NCBI RefSeq assembly: GCF_002072215.1
Contig: NZ_JXMW01000003.1
Coordinates: 186,001-250,000, forward strand
Source of the DNA: Methanobrevibacter arboriphilus JCM 13429 = DSM 1125
GTDB taxonomy: Archaea > Methanobacteriota > Methanobacteria > Methanobacteriales > Methanobacteriaceae
Length of the DNA stretch: 64,000 nt
Direction: 5' to 3'
Under the pieces are notes generated by a model that was not told the DNA's origin, ran no database searches, and saw only the letters and a list, made by a program, of their open reading frames with translations. The position numbers and the translations under genes are program-made. Shown piece after piece: positions 29,169 to 37,693 of the stretch. Each line of letters starts with the position of its first letter. The first letter of the stretch is position 1.

Positions 29169-30089
29169 TTAGATTGATAATTTCATCTTCTTTTCTTTTG
29201 TTTTCCAAGGTTTTATAGGTATAAAACCCTCTCTAGATATTAATTTTTGACCATCATTCAAAAAATATTCAATAAACTCTTGAACTTCTTTTTTTTCAGA
29301 ATTAATCGCTATTAAACTAATAGCATGTTTTGTTTCTTCCTTTAAAACATTATTTCCTTTAAAATAGCTTCCATTTAAAAAAGTATATAATTTATTAGAG
29401 TTTTGCACAATTTTAAAAGCATCAAACTCTGATTTCACATTTTTTATTATTTTATAGGCAATATTATTTTCATCAAGAGTGCTCCAAGCTAATCTTTGTG
29501 CTGTACCCTCAATCGATACAAATTCAAGATTTTTTAAATCTTTCATCTGTTTTATCTTCATCTTAGAGGACATTTCATTTGAAACAAGGACTAAATTATC
29601 ATATCCAATCACTCTAAAGTCTAAATCATTTTTAAAAGCTATTTGGGGATCATCAAGAGCTAAAATATCAACCAAACCTTTTTTTGCTAATTTATACGCA
29701 CTATTATCATCACTACTATAGATATCAACTTCAAAAGGTATTTCATTAGATATTGATTCTAAAAAGTTTGTTATTATATGTCCTCCAGCAATTATTAATT
29801 TATCAGTTTCAACTACTCTAGAATTGTATTTTTCATAAATATTAACTAAATTCTTGGATTTTTCAGTTAAATAAGTTCTAGAACCAGAAATTTTAACTAA
29901 ATCAAAACCAAGTCTTTTTTCAGCATTTTTAATTCTTCTATTTAGAACAGAATGAGATATATTGAGTCTTTTAGCCACTGCTCTTTGAGAATTAATTTCA
30001 TCTAATAGCTTTAATGATTCAAATAGTTTATAGCTATAAGTTTCACCATTAATTTTAATCTCAACTTTTGGTTCAATCTTATATTTCAT
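29169..30089 (-). CDS. ModE/LysR-type regulator with a binding-protein-like domain
   Basis: A protein of about 306 residues. The N-terminal winged helix (about 1-90) reads LLDEINSQRAVAKRLNISHS, then RRIKNAEKRLGFDLVK, as in ModE and LysR regulators. The rest (about 100-295) resembles a periplasmic-binding-protein fold used as an effector domain in archaeal ModE-like proteins (DxxDILALDDP, then FVSIEGTAQR and FKIVQNSNK). It lies among molybdenum/tungsten genes, so an oxyanion or cofactor sensor is plausible but not proven. GTG at 30101 probably belongs to the ribosome-binding region, so ATG 30089 is chosen. Confidence 0.78.
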   Translation of the reverse strand: MKYKIEPKVEIKINGETYSYKLFESLKLLDEINSQRAVAKRLNISHSVLNRRIKNAEKRLGFDLVKISGSRTYLTEKSKNLVNIYEKYNSRVVETDKLIIAGGHIITNFLESISNEIPFEVDIYSSDDNSAYKLAKKGLVDILALDDPQIAFKNDLDFRVIGYDNLVLVSNEMSSKMKIKQMKDLKNLEFVSIEGTAQRLAWSTLDENNIAYKIIKNVKSEFDAFKIVQNSNKLYTFLNGSYFKGNNVLKEETKHAISLIAINSEKKEVQEFIEYFLNDGQKLISREGFIPIKPWKTKEKKMKLSI

Positions 30090-30101
30090 ATAATTACTCA
30101 C

Positions 30102-30470
30102 ATTTTAGATATTTGATCACATAAATATTGATTATTTAAAATTTATTAGTTAATTTATTAGTCACTTTATTAATTATGTTATTCTTTATTTAAAAATTAT
30201 AAAATAAATATTATAATTATAAAGTATTATAAAAATATTATAAAAATATTCTAAATAAATAATTTTAAATAAATTAAAATTTAATAAAAATCTATAATAT
30301 ATTTAACATAAAGTATTATTTGACATAAAAATATAACATGATTATATTTATTATTCATTATACTATTATTTTTATAAGTATAATTTAAAGTTATTAAATT
30401 ATGACTATTTATAGTTTAATAAAAGTGTTATTATCCTCTTAAAATAAATATAAAAATCTAAGGTTGAAAT
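30102..30470. other. Divergent AT-rich promoter region
   Basis: It separates the ModE-like gene and the hexulose-phosphate isomerase gene. It consists of A/T simple sequence; TATA-like boxes abound and none can be singled out. Confidence 0.45.
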
Positions 30471-31061
30471 ATGAAGTTAATGAAAGCAGCTATTGAAGAA
30501 ATTTTAAGTAATATAGAGTCAGCTACTGAATTTATTGATGAAGAAACAGTAAATGAGTTTATGAAAGTATTAACTGAATCAAAGAATGTATTTGTTATGG
30601 GTGCAGGAAGATCTGGACTTGTAGCTAAAGCTTTTGCTATGCGCTTAGTTCACTTAGGTATTAGTGCTTATGTTGTAGGTGAAACTATTTCTCCAGCTAT
30701 ATATGATGATGATTGTATATTAGCTATTTCTGGATCTGGTGAAACTAATACTATTGTTTCAGCAGTCGGTATTGCTAAAAATAGAGGTTCTAAAGCTTTA
30801 GCTCTCACATCTTATCCAGAGTCATCTTTAGGAAAGCTTGCAGATTGTGTAATGAAAGTTAAAGGTAGAACTAAGATTGACATTGATGATGAAGATTATA
30901 TTAAAAGACAAATTGATGGAAATTATGTTTCTGTAACTCCTCTTGGTACAGCATTTGAGTTAACTTCCCTTATTTTTTTAGATGGTCTTATAGCTGAATT
31001 AATGCAAAAGATGGGTAAAACAGAGGATGATTTAAAATATCGTCATACTGTATTAGAGTAA
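30471..31061 (+). CDS. hxlB: 6-phospho-3-hexuloisomerase
   Basis: A 196-residue SIS-domain isomerase that interconverts arabino-3-hexulose 6-phosphate and fructose 6-phosphate. In methanogens lacking a classical pentose pathway it works in reverse to supply ribulose 5-phosphate. Sugar-phosphate motifs are FVMGAGRSGLVAKAFAMRL near residue 40 and ILAISGSGETNTIVSAV near residue 84. The C-terminal KTEDDLKYRHTVLE block is typical of archaeal PHI. The partner synthase gene is not adjacent here. Confidence 0.95.
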   Translation: MKLMKAAIEEILSNIESATEFIDEETVNEFMKVLTESKNVFVMGAGRSGLVAKAFAMRLVHLGISAYVVGETISPAIYDDDCILAISGSGETNTIVSAVGIAKNRGSKALALTSYPESSLGKLADCVMKVKGRTKIDIDDEDYIKRQIDGNYVSVTPLGTAFELTSLIFLDGLIAELMQKMGKTEDDLKYRHTVLE

Positions 31062-31324
31062 ATTCTTTAATTATAATTTTTTCTATCTATTATATTTTTA
31101 ATATATTATACTTTAATATGTTATATTTTCATCTATTATACTTTCATCTATTATTTTATCTTCATCTATATTCTCTTATATTATACGTTAATACATTATC
31201 TTTCATCTATTATTTTTTTATTTTTATCTAATTTTCATCTATATTTTCTTATATTTTCATTTATTATATTTTTTATATTTTTTTATATTTTTATCTACAA
31301 TATTTTTGTTCTTATAACTATTTT

Positions 31325-31636
31325 TTATTCATTATCTAGTATTATGTCTTCTGCCCAAGAAATAGCTGCGGCCACTGTTGGAAAGCCTATAGTGCTTGTA
31401 ATTGATATCAAAGTATTATAAATTTCATCATTCGTTGCTCCTGCTTCTAAAGCACGTCTTGTATGGCTATGAACAGCTCCTTCTGCTCTAATAGATGCAC
31501 TTGCAGCTAACTGTATTAAATGAAGAGTTTTTTCATCAATCGGTCCTTCTCTACTAGCTTTTCCAAGCTCTTCCAATGCATTACCATATTCTTCAAACCT
31601 TTCTCTTATATTGGTATATTGTTTTGGTAAACTAAT
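31325..31636 (-). CDS. Carboxymuconolactone-decarboxylase/AhpD-like protein
   Basis: A small all-helical protein. The core EKTLHLIQLAASASIRAEGAVHSHTRRALEAGAT contains the AhpD-like helix-turn-helix region, but the usual active-site CxxC is replaced (EGAVHSH), so peroxidase activity is doubtful. From TTG 31576 the protein has only 83 residues and would lack the family N-terminus. The frame stays open upstream and encodes LPKQYTNIRERFEEYGNALE, matching family proteins. A good AAAGGAG site at about 31645-31651 points to ATT at 31636 as start, or to a one-base deletion after the ATG at 31644. TTG 31576 remains the fallback. Confidence 0.75.
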   Translation of the reverse strand: MSLPKQYTNIRERFEEYGNALEELGKASREGPIDEKTLHLIQLAASASIRAEGAVHSHTRRALEAGATNDEIYNTLISITSTIGFPTVAAAISWAEDIILDNE

Positions 31637-31699
31637 TTTAACATCTCCTTTTTTAATATCTTTTTTAGAATTTTTAAATGAAAATAATATTTTTAATAA

Positions 31700-31895
31700 C
31701 TCTAAGTTTTAATAATTTTAATAACTTTAATAATTTTAATAGAGTTTAATAATTCTAATAATTTTAATAACTTTAATAATTTTAATAGAGTTTAATAATT
31801 CTAATATTTTTAATAGTTTTAATAATTTTAATAGGGTTTAATAGTTCTAATATTTTTAATAGTTTTAATAGTTTTAATAATTTTAAGATTTTTAA
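31700..31895. repeat. Tandem array of TTTTAATAACTTTAATAA-type units
   Basis: Six- to nine-base units (TTTAATAAT, TCTAATAAT) are arranged in a higher-order repeat of about 46 bases that includes AATAGAGTTTAATAATTCT twice. It is non-coding spacer between fdhD and the gene at 31325-31636. Confidence 0.65.
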
Positions 31896-31923
31896 TTTTT
31901 AATTTATTTTTTTAAAATGATTT

Positions 31924-32676
31924 TTAGAATATTACTCTATCCCAATGTGTATAAACATTAAATCTATCTTCTCTTATAAATCCAACTAATGTAACATTTC
32001 CTTTTTCTGCAACACTATATCCTGAAAAAGATGGTGCAGCATTTGATGCAAGTAGAGGTATTCCTGATCTAACAATTTTTATAACCATATCTGCAGGCAT
32101 TCTTCCACTGTATATTATGTAAGAATTAGAAAAATCAAGCTTTTTTCTTGTTGCAGCACCTATTACTTTATCCACAGCTACGTGGCGACTGACATCTTCT
32201 CTAACAATGAATTGATTTTTATCATTATTTACAAATGCTGCTACATGAGTTCCACCAGTTTTTTGCCATATTTCAGCATTTTTTCTAAGTTTTTCTATAT
32301 TTAAAAGTAATTCATCTTTTTCAACTTTCAAATCAGATTTTATTGGAGATATAGAATTAATTTTTGACCTCCAACCACCAGCACTATCTGATGGAAGAAC
32401 TAAATCTTTTTTTTCCTTATAATTCTCTATTTCAACATCTATATTCATTCCATTAATATTTATCTTTTTTATTTCTTCTAAGTTTTTTATAATTCCTTCT
32501 CCTATCATATACCCTGTTGCAAAATCTTTAAGGGAGTTATTTATACTTGAAAAATTATACTTATGCTTATTATTAATTTTCAGGTTAGTTGTTTCATCAT
32601 ATACTATTTCTTCAGACTTTTGAATGTTTTCCCCGTTTTTATAACTAATTGCATTAATATTTCTTGTTAACTTCAA
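31924..32676 (-). CDS. fdhD: FdhD-family formate dehydrogenase accessory protein, without cysteines
   Basis: A 250-residue FdhD, known in bacteria as the sulfurtransferase that hands sulfur from IscS to the Mo/W cofactor of formate dehydrogenase. Seen are FATGYMIGEGII, TGGTHVAAFV, the hallmark REDVSRHVAVDKVIGAA and YSGRMPADMVIKIVRSGIP. The bacterial CxxC loop position reads SDSAGGWR, and the whole protein has no cysteine. If this alignment holds, it cannot carry persulfide and may only bind cofactor. It lies 5 kb upstream of fdhC-fdhAB on the opposite strand, with a palindromic site 205 bases before its start. Confidence 0.9.
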   Translation of the reverse strand: MKLTRNINAISYKNGENIQKSEEIVYDETTNLKINNKHKYNFSSINNSLKDFATGYMIGEGIIKNLEEIKKININGMNIDVEIENYKEKKDLVLPSDSAGGWRSKINSISPIKSDLKVEKDELLLNIEKLRKNAEIWQKTGGTHVAAFVNNDKNQFIVREDVSRHVAVDKVIGAATRKKLDFSNSYIIYSGRMPADMVIKIVRSGIPLLASNAAPSFSGYSVAEKGNVTLVGFIREDRFNVYTHWDRVIF

Positions 32677-32880
32677 AGTATCACTTTTTCTTATTTTTGA
32701 TATTTTACTAAAATCACTAAGATATTTTAATAACAGCTTTAATAATTTTTTGTCAATTATTATGAATTAATTATAATTTAATATTTATTAATTATTATAG
32801 TTATTTATTTTTTTTATAAGATATATTTATCATTAAATTTGCTATTTGGTTAGGTTTATATAGAAAGAAGTTTATACATT

Positions 32881-32915
32881 ATTCTGATATGTATTTTTAT
32901 TCATATCGGAATAAG
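32881..32915. promoter_or_regulatory. Operator-like inverted repeat upstream of fdhD
   Basis: ATTCTGATATG (32881-32891) and CATATCGGAAT (32902-32912) form an 11-bp inverted repeat with one wobble position and a 10-base spacer. The right arm with its flank, TTCATATCGGAATAAG (32900-32915), is nearly the same as a site upstream of modA (56555-56571). It suggests a common regulator, perhaps the ModE-like protein at 29169-30089. Confidence 0.5.
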
Positions 32916-33122
32916 AGGTACTAACTTTCCTATTAATCTAAAAATAATTAACTCATCTAAAAATAATCAAATCAATCTAAAAATAATTAAATTAATATTA
33001 AATTAATCTGAATTAATCTAAGAATAGCTTTACTAATTTAAAAATAGTTATTTTGAATTAAAAATAGATATATTATTGTATATAATATGATCCTCTATTA
33101 GTATATAAAAGTTCTGTATTTG

Positions 33123-33168
33123 AATATTTACTATATTCTGTGTAGTTATATTGAATATAGTAAATATT
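33123..33168. promoter_or_regulatory. Perfect 16-bp inverted repeat
   Basis: AATATTTACTATATTC (33123-33138) and GAATATAGTAAATATT (33153-33168) are exact reverse complements 14 bases apart. It lies in the divergent region between fdhD and the FecCD-type permease gene, 377 bases before the latter. It could be an operator for a dimeric regulator such as an iron- or metal-responsive repressor, or an RNA hairpin. I found no other copy in the window. Confidence 0.5.
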
Positions 33169-33544
33169 TTCTAAATTTTTTAAAAATCACAGATATTACT
33201 GTTATTTAAAAAATATTATATTATTTAAAAGTAAGAATACATATCTATAGTAAGGCTATGTAATATCGAATAATCTCTTGGATTTCATGATAAAATAGAT
33301 AAAGTCGCTTTGATTTTTAAATAACAACATTAATGTAGTATTAAAATTAGTATTAGATATAATATTAAGAGTAGTATTATAATTATTATTTAATATAATA
33401 TTAATATTAGTATTAATTGTAATTATAAAAGTAATACTGAAAATAAAAATAAAAGTTTCAAATTAAGCTTTCATAGAAGTAAAAACTTTCAAAGAACCAA
33501 AAAATTCAATAGAGTTTAAAAACAGAATAATTGGCTAAGATATA

Positions 33545-34585
33545 ATGAATGTTCCTAATAAACATGTTCTTAATAAAGATATTCCTAATAAATATTTTGT
33601 ATTGGTTATTTTAGTATTTTTACCAATTTTCTTATTTTTTCTTTCCTTCTTTGTAGGAAGATTTCCAATTTTTCCAAATGATGTAGTATTAACATTATTA
33701 AGTGTTATAAATCCAAATTTAGCAGTTTCACCATCTATAAGCTCTATAGTTTTTAATATTCGGTTGCCTAGGATTGTAGCTGCTATGTTAGTTGGAGCAT
33801 CACTTGCTATAGCTGGAGCAGCTTTTCAAGGAATTTTTAAAAACCCATTAGTATCTCCAGATATACTTGGTGTGTCTGCAGGTTCTGGTTTTGGGGCATG
33901 TATTGCAATTTTATTAGCTGCAGGAAATTGGATGATTCAAGTTTTTGCCTTTATTTTTGGACTTATTTCTGTTTCAATAACATATTTAATTTCTAAAAGT
34001 TATAAATCTGGAGGAATACTTGTATTAGTTTTATGTGGTGTTGCAATATCTGCTTTTTTCAATGCATTAATTTCAGGAGCTAAATTTGTAGCAGATCCCA
34101 CTGATAAACTTCCTCAAATTGTTTATTGGCTGATGGGAAGCTTAGCAGACGTAAATATAGATAGATTATATGTCATTATAGTCCCTATTGTTATTGGGGT
34201 AACAATACTTTTAATGTTAAGATGGAGACTAAATATTTTAGCTATGGGGGATGAAGAAGCTCAATCTCTCGGTGTAAATCCTGGAAGATTAAGATTGATT
34301 ATAATTGTCGCTGCTACATTAGTAACAGCTGCGGCAGTTTCTATTAGTGGGATAATTGGTTGGGTTGGTCTTTTAATACCACATATATCTCGTATGGTGG
34401 TTGGTCCTAATCATAAAGTATTACTTCCAGCTAGTTTAAGTATTGGTGCTAGCTTTCTTTTACTTATAGATACAATTTCGAGAACAGTTGTATCTATTGA
34501 AATACCAATTGGAATTTTAACTGCAATTATCGGAGTCCCAATATTCTTATATTTACTTAGAAAAGGTTATTCAGAATGGCATTAG
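33545..34585 (+). CDS. FecCD/BtuC-type ABC transporter permease
   Basis: A 346-residue permease with about ten hydrophobic segments, the family for iron-siderophore, haem, cobalamin and related uptake. The conserved RLPRIVAAMLVGASLAIAGA and GVSAGSGFGA blocks and the late ATPase-contact region (LGVNPGRLRLIIIVAATL, then GWVGLLIPHISRM) are present. The ATPase gene follows 60 bases later. No binding protein gene adjoins, so that subunit must be encoded elsewhere. Next to FmdE and fdh genes, a Mo/W or cofactor-related cargo is possible, but iron or cobalamin is just as likely. Confidence 0.9.
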   Translation: MNVPNKHVLNKDIPNKYFVLVILVFLPIFLFFLSFFVGRFPIFPNDVVLTLLSVINPNLAVSPSISSIVFNIRLPRIVAAMLVGASLAIAGAAFQGIFKNPLVSPDILGVSAGSGFGACIAILLAAGNWMIQVFAFIFGLISVSITYLISKSYKSGGILVLVLCGVAISAFFNALISGAKFVADPTDKLPQIVYWLMGSLADVNIDRLYVIIVPIVIGVTILLMLRWRLNILAMGDEEAQSLGVNPGRLRLIIIVAATLVTAAAVSISGIIGWVGLLIPHISRMVVGPNHKVLLPASLSIGASFLLLIDTISRTVVSIEIPIGILTAIIGVPIFLYLLRKGYSEWH

Positions 34586-34645
34586 CTTATTTGAATATAA
34601 AATATTTATTGAAAGTTTTTTTATTAAAAGTTAAAAGTGATCTTT

Positions 34646-35458
34646 ATGGATAAAATACTTGAAATTAAAAACGCTTCATTTTCTTATGATAATGAAAATA
34701 ATGTTTTTGAGGATATAAGCTTTAGTATATCCAAGGGGGATGTTTTATGTGTTTTAGGTCCCAATGGAACTGGAAAAACTACTTTACTAAAGTCTTTAAA
34801 TGGTTTAAACAATCTTAAATCAGGTGAAGTGATTTTAAAAGGAAATCCATTAAATTCACTTAGTTTTACAGAGATAGCAAAAGTTATTGGATATATACCT
34901 CAAGGACATATTCCAACTTTTCCATTTTCAGTTCTTGATGTAATTTTAATGGGTAGATCTCCTTATCTTGGATTAACTGAGTCTCCAGGAGAAAAAGATA
35001 TTAAAATAGCTGAAAATGTTTTAAAAAACCTTAATATATTGCATATGGCTAATAGGGAATATACTAATCTAAGTGGTGGGGAAAAACAGTTGGTTTTTTT
35101 AGCTAGAGTTTTGGCTCAAGAACCGGATTTACTTATTTTAGATGAACCTACATCTCATTTAGATTTTGGAAATCAAATTAGATTTTTAGAAATTATTGAT
35201 AATCTTTCAAAAAAAGGCTTGACCATTTTAATGTCTTCTCATTTTCCAGATCATGCATTTATATCTTCTAATAAAGTAGCTATAATGAAAGATAAACATT
35301 TAATTGATTTTGGAACTCCTGAAAATGTTATAACCGAGAAAACTCTTAAATTTCTTTACAATATTGATTTAGAACTATTAGAAATTTCCAATAATAGAAA
35401 GATTTGTGTTCCTATTAAAAGTAATTCTTTCTTTGATTTTGATTTTTTTAAAGAGTAG
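34646..35458 (+). CDS. FecE/BtuD-type ABC transporter ATP-binding protein
   Basis: A protein of about 270 residues that energises the preceding permease. It has Walker A GPNGTGKTTLLK near residue 36, signature LSGGEKQLVFLARVL near 139, Walker B LLILDEPTSHLD near 159 and the switch His in MSSHFP. The YIPQGHIPTFPFSVLDVILMGR stretch is typical of the siderophore/cobalamin subfamily. AAGTGAT including GTG 34637 is read as the ribosome-binding site, so ATG 34646 is preferred. An FmdE-like gene follows, separated by a repeat array. Confidence 0.92.
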   Translation: MDKILEIKNASFSYDNENNVFEDISFSISKGDVLCVLGPNGTGKTTLLKSLNGLNNLKSGEVILKGNPLNSLSFTEIAKVIGYIPQGHIPTFPFSVLDVILMGRSPYLGLTESPGEKDIKIAENVLKNLNILHMANREYTNLSGGEKQLVFLARVLAQEPDLLILDEPTSHLDFGNQIRFLEIIDNLSKKGLTILMSSHFPDHAFISSNKVAIMKDKHLIDFGTPENVITEKTLKFLYNIDLELLEISNNRKICVPIKSNSFFDFDFFKE

Positions 35459-35505
35459 CATAATAATTTTTTAAATAGTAAGTTTTTAAAAATAGCTATT
35501 GTCTG

Positions 35506-35640
35506 GTGTTAATACTCATTAATTTGGTATTAATATTTATGGCTTGGTGTTAATAATTGTTATTTTAGTGTTAATATTTATAGTTTTGGTGTTAATATTT
35601 ATGGTTTGGTGTTAATAATTGTTATTTTGGTGTTAATATG
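35506..35640 (+). repeat. Six-fold repeat of TTTGGTGTTAATATTTATGG before fmdE
   Basis: Units of about 20 bases containing GGTGTTAAT recur six times; the last copy, TTTTGGTGTTAATATG, supplies the real ribosome-binding site and the ATG of the FmdE-like gene. The other copies have ATT or ACT in place of ATG. They are effectively ribosome-binding-site copies without a start. Confidence 0.65.
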
Positions 35641-36213
35641 AATATTATTGATAATAAAGAAATTTTTGAAGAACAATTGGAAAAAGCAGGTAAATTTCAT
35701 GGAGATATTTGTGGTGGAATTGTAATAGGTACAAAATTAGCTATTTATGTGCTTGGAAAATTAGGGATGGAACTAAATCAAAAAAATAAAGACTTAATTG
35801 TTTTTTTAGAGATTGATAGGTGCATGTCTGATGCTGTTCAAGCTGTAACTGGATGTTCTATGGGTAAAAGGTCTTTAAAACAAATGAATTATGGTAAATT
35901 TGCAGCTTCTTTTTATAAAATTTCCACTGGTGAAGCTTTTAGAGTTACTGATGTTGATGCAAATTCTAAAGAAAAAAGAGATGAAACTACTGAAGAAATG
36001 ATTGAAAGGTTCAAAAAAACTCCTAGTGATGAACTCTTTAGTTTACAACCTGTTGAAATTATCTTGGATGAAAATGAGTTACCTGGAAGCCCTAGAGATA
36101 AAGTTTTTTGTGCTTCATGCAATGAAAAAATAATGGATGGAAAACAGATTATTATGGGTGGAAAATCTTTTTGTAAGTCATGTGCTGAAGGTTCATATTA
36201 TAGAATTTTATAA
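35638..36213 (+). CDS. fmdE: FmdE-family protein with C-terminal zinc ribbon
   Basis: A 191-residue protein of the FmdE family, first named from a protein that co-purifies with molybdenum formylmethanofuran dehydrogenase. The core domain (1-130) has FHGDICGGIVIGTKLAIYVL with the conserved His/Cys, DRCMSDAVQAVTGCSMGKRS and YGKFAASF. The last 35 residues form a treble-clef-like zinc ribbon with CASCNEKI and CKSCAEG. The exact role is unknown; FmdE-like proteins are often next to metal-chelate transporters, as here. Confidence 0.9.
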   Translation: MNIIDNKEIFEEQLEKAGKFHGDICGGIVIGTKLAIYVLGKLGMELNQKNKDLIVFLEIDRCMSDAVQAVTGCSMGKRSLKQMNYGKFAASFYKISTGEAFRVTDVDANSKEKRDETTEEMIERFKKTPSDELFSLQPVEIILDENELPGSPRDKVFCASCNEKIMDGKQIIMGGKSFCKSCAEGSYYRIL

Positions 36214-36540
36214 TCATATCTATTTATAATCATCTTTGAGTAGCTAGCTTATTTATTGATTAATTTAGTTTGTATTTCTTTTATTTTTTATATTTCCTTT
36301 CATATCTCTTTTTTTATATTTCCTTTTTACTTCTCTTTTTTATATTTCTTTTTTATATTTTTCACTGAATTTTTTTATCTTAAATTGAATATTTTCATTT
36401 TATATTTAATATTTACTAAAACACATTATTATTTGATGAATAAAATCTATTATCATTAATAAATTATTATTTAATAAAATATATATATTATGAAAATTAT
36501 ACTGATAGTTAATATTATTTTATTACTAATAGGTGATTGT

Positions 36541-36783
36541 ATGGGTAGCATTGATAAAGAAATTCAAGAACAAATTAAAGGAAAGATTAAAGCTGAAATC
36601 CAAGCTGAAATCCAAAATCAGATTAAAGGTAAAGTAGAAGCTGAAGTTGAAAAACAAGTTCAAGAACAGATTAAAGGTAAAATTAATGAAAAAATTGAAG
36701 CCGAAATAGATGCTCAAATTAGGGGTCAAGCTAGGGATAAAATCAATAAAAAGATTCAAGAACAAATCATTGGAAAAGACTAG
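36541..36783 (+). CDS. 80-residue protein of nineteen four-residue repeats
   Basis: An unrecognised small protein. After MGS, the sequence is nineteen tetrads in which the first residue is Ile or Val in all but two cases: one Ala, and one tetrad IIGK that still begins with Ile. The other three positions are Lys, Glu, Gln, Gly, Asn, Asp, Arg or Ala ([16 protein letters not shown] is how it begins). Some tetrads recur in order ([16 protein letters not shown]). A helix with hydrophobic residues every four positions has a stripe that drifts around the axis, unlike a heptad coiled coil. ATG 36541 follows AGGTGATTGT; an upstream in-frame start at 36490 lacks a good site. There is no signal peptide. 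Confidence 0.7.
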   Translation: MGSIDKEIQEQIKGKIKAEIQAEIQNQIKGKVEAEVEKQVQEQIKGKINEKIEAEIDAQIRGQARDKINKKIQEQIIGKD

Positions 36784-37402
36784 TTTTATTATTAATATAT
36801 AATATTAATATCTTACAATTAATGTCTTATCATTAAATATCTTATTATTAATATTTTATTTTTTATTATAATACTTTATTTATTATAATATTTTATTATA
36901 ATACTATATTTTTAATAGTTTATTCTTATATTATTTTTATAATTTTTTATAATTTTTTTTACAGTATATAATTTTTTACACTATTTTTATTATTTTTTAA
37001 GGTAAACAATTTTTTTATTATTACATTATTACAATTTATTATTATTTTATTATATAAATAATACTTATTTCAATATTTTATTACTGCTATATGTTATAAT
37101 TAATAGTTTATAATAATCTATTATTATATTAAAATTAATAATTAGTAATTTGCAAGTAAATAATATATATAACAAAGATAACTTCTGAAATATTCGTATA
37201 TATAAAAATAAGTACATAAAATATTTCAAAACTTTAAAACTGTTAATCATCCTTGTTTGTACTGAATCTTCTTTAAAAATAGCTTTATCTCTTTAAGTAA
37301 AAATAATAAGTAATATTTAGCTTTTTAAGATATTTAATAAATATAAATAATAATTTTTTGATTATTTAATCATTTTCTCTTAGGAGGTTATTATTTTTGT
37401 AT

Positions 37403-37459
37403 TATAGTATATATAAGTTTTTTCTTTTGATTCCAAAAGATAATTATTTTTATACTATA
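37403..37459. promoter_or_regulatory. Nested inverted repeats upstream of fdhC
   Basis: TATAGTATA (37403-37411) is matched by TATACTATA (37451-37459), and between them CTTTTG/CAAAAG (37424-37439) makes a 6-bp stem with a four-base loop. It lies 235 bases before fdhC. The structure could act as DNA operator or RNA leader. An AGGAGG at 37382 precedes it, followed by a possible 26-codon TTG frame (37397) that I do not accept as a gene. The remainder of 36784-37693 is AT-rich with no gene. Confidence 0.4.
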
Positions 37460-37693
37460 CCACAAATGATATGTTAATAATACTATGATAAGTTTTTAAA
37501 ATTTTGTAACATCAGAGTATTATTAAATTTTTTAAATATATTAAATAATATATTAAAAAATATAGAAATTGTATTACTATTGTATTACAATAGTTACTTA
37601 ATTGACATATGATTAAGTATAAAAATAGATTGCGTATTAATGCATAATATATGTATTAATATGATCTAAACACAATATAAAGAGGTTGAGATT

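Noticed and set aside
32677-33544. Cobalamin riboswitch upstream of the FecCD-type transporter
   Set aside because: No GCCACTG B12-box-like sequence was found; only palindromes of other types are present.
36256-36459. Open frame rich in Phe, Tyr and Ile after fmdE
   Set aside because: T-rich low-complexity spacer; no start context.
37397-37477. Possible 26-codon leader peptide before fdhC
   Set aside because: AGGAGG is well placed before TTG, but the composition is that of the spacer and nothing supports translation; kept only as a note with the palindromes.
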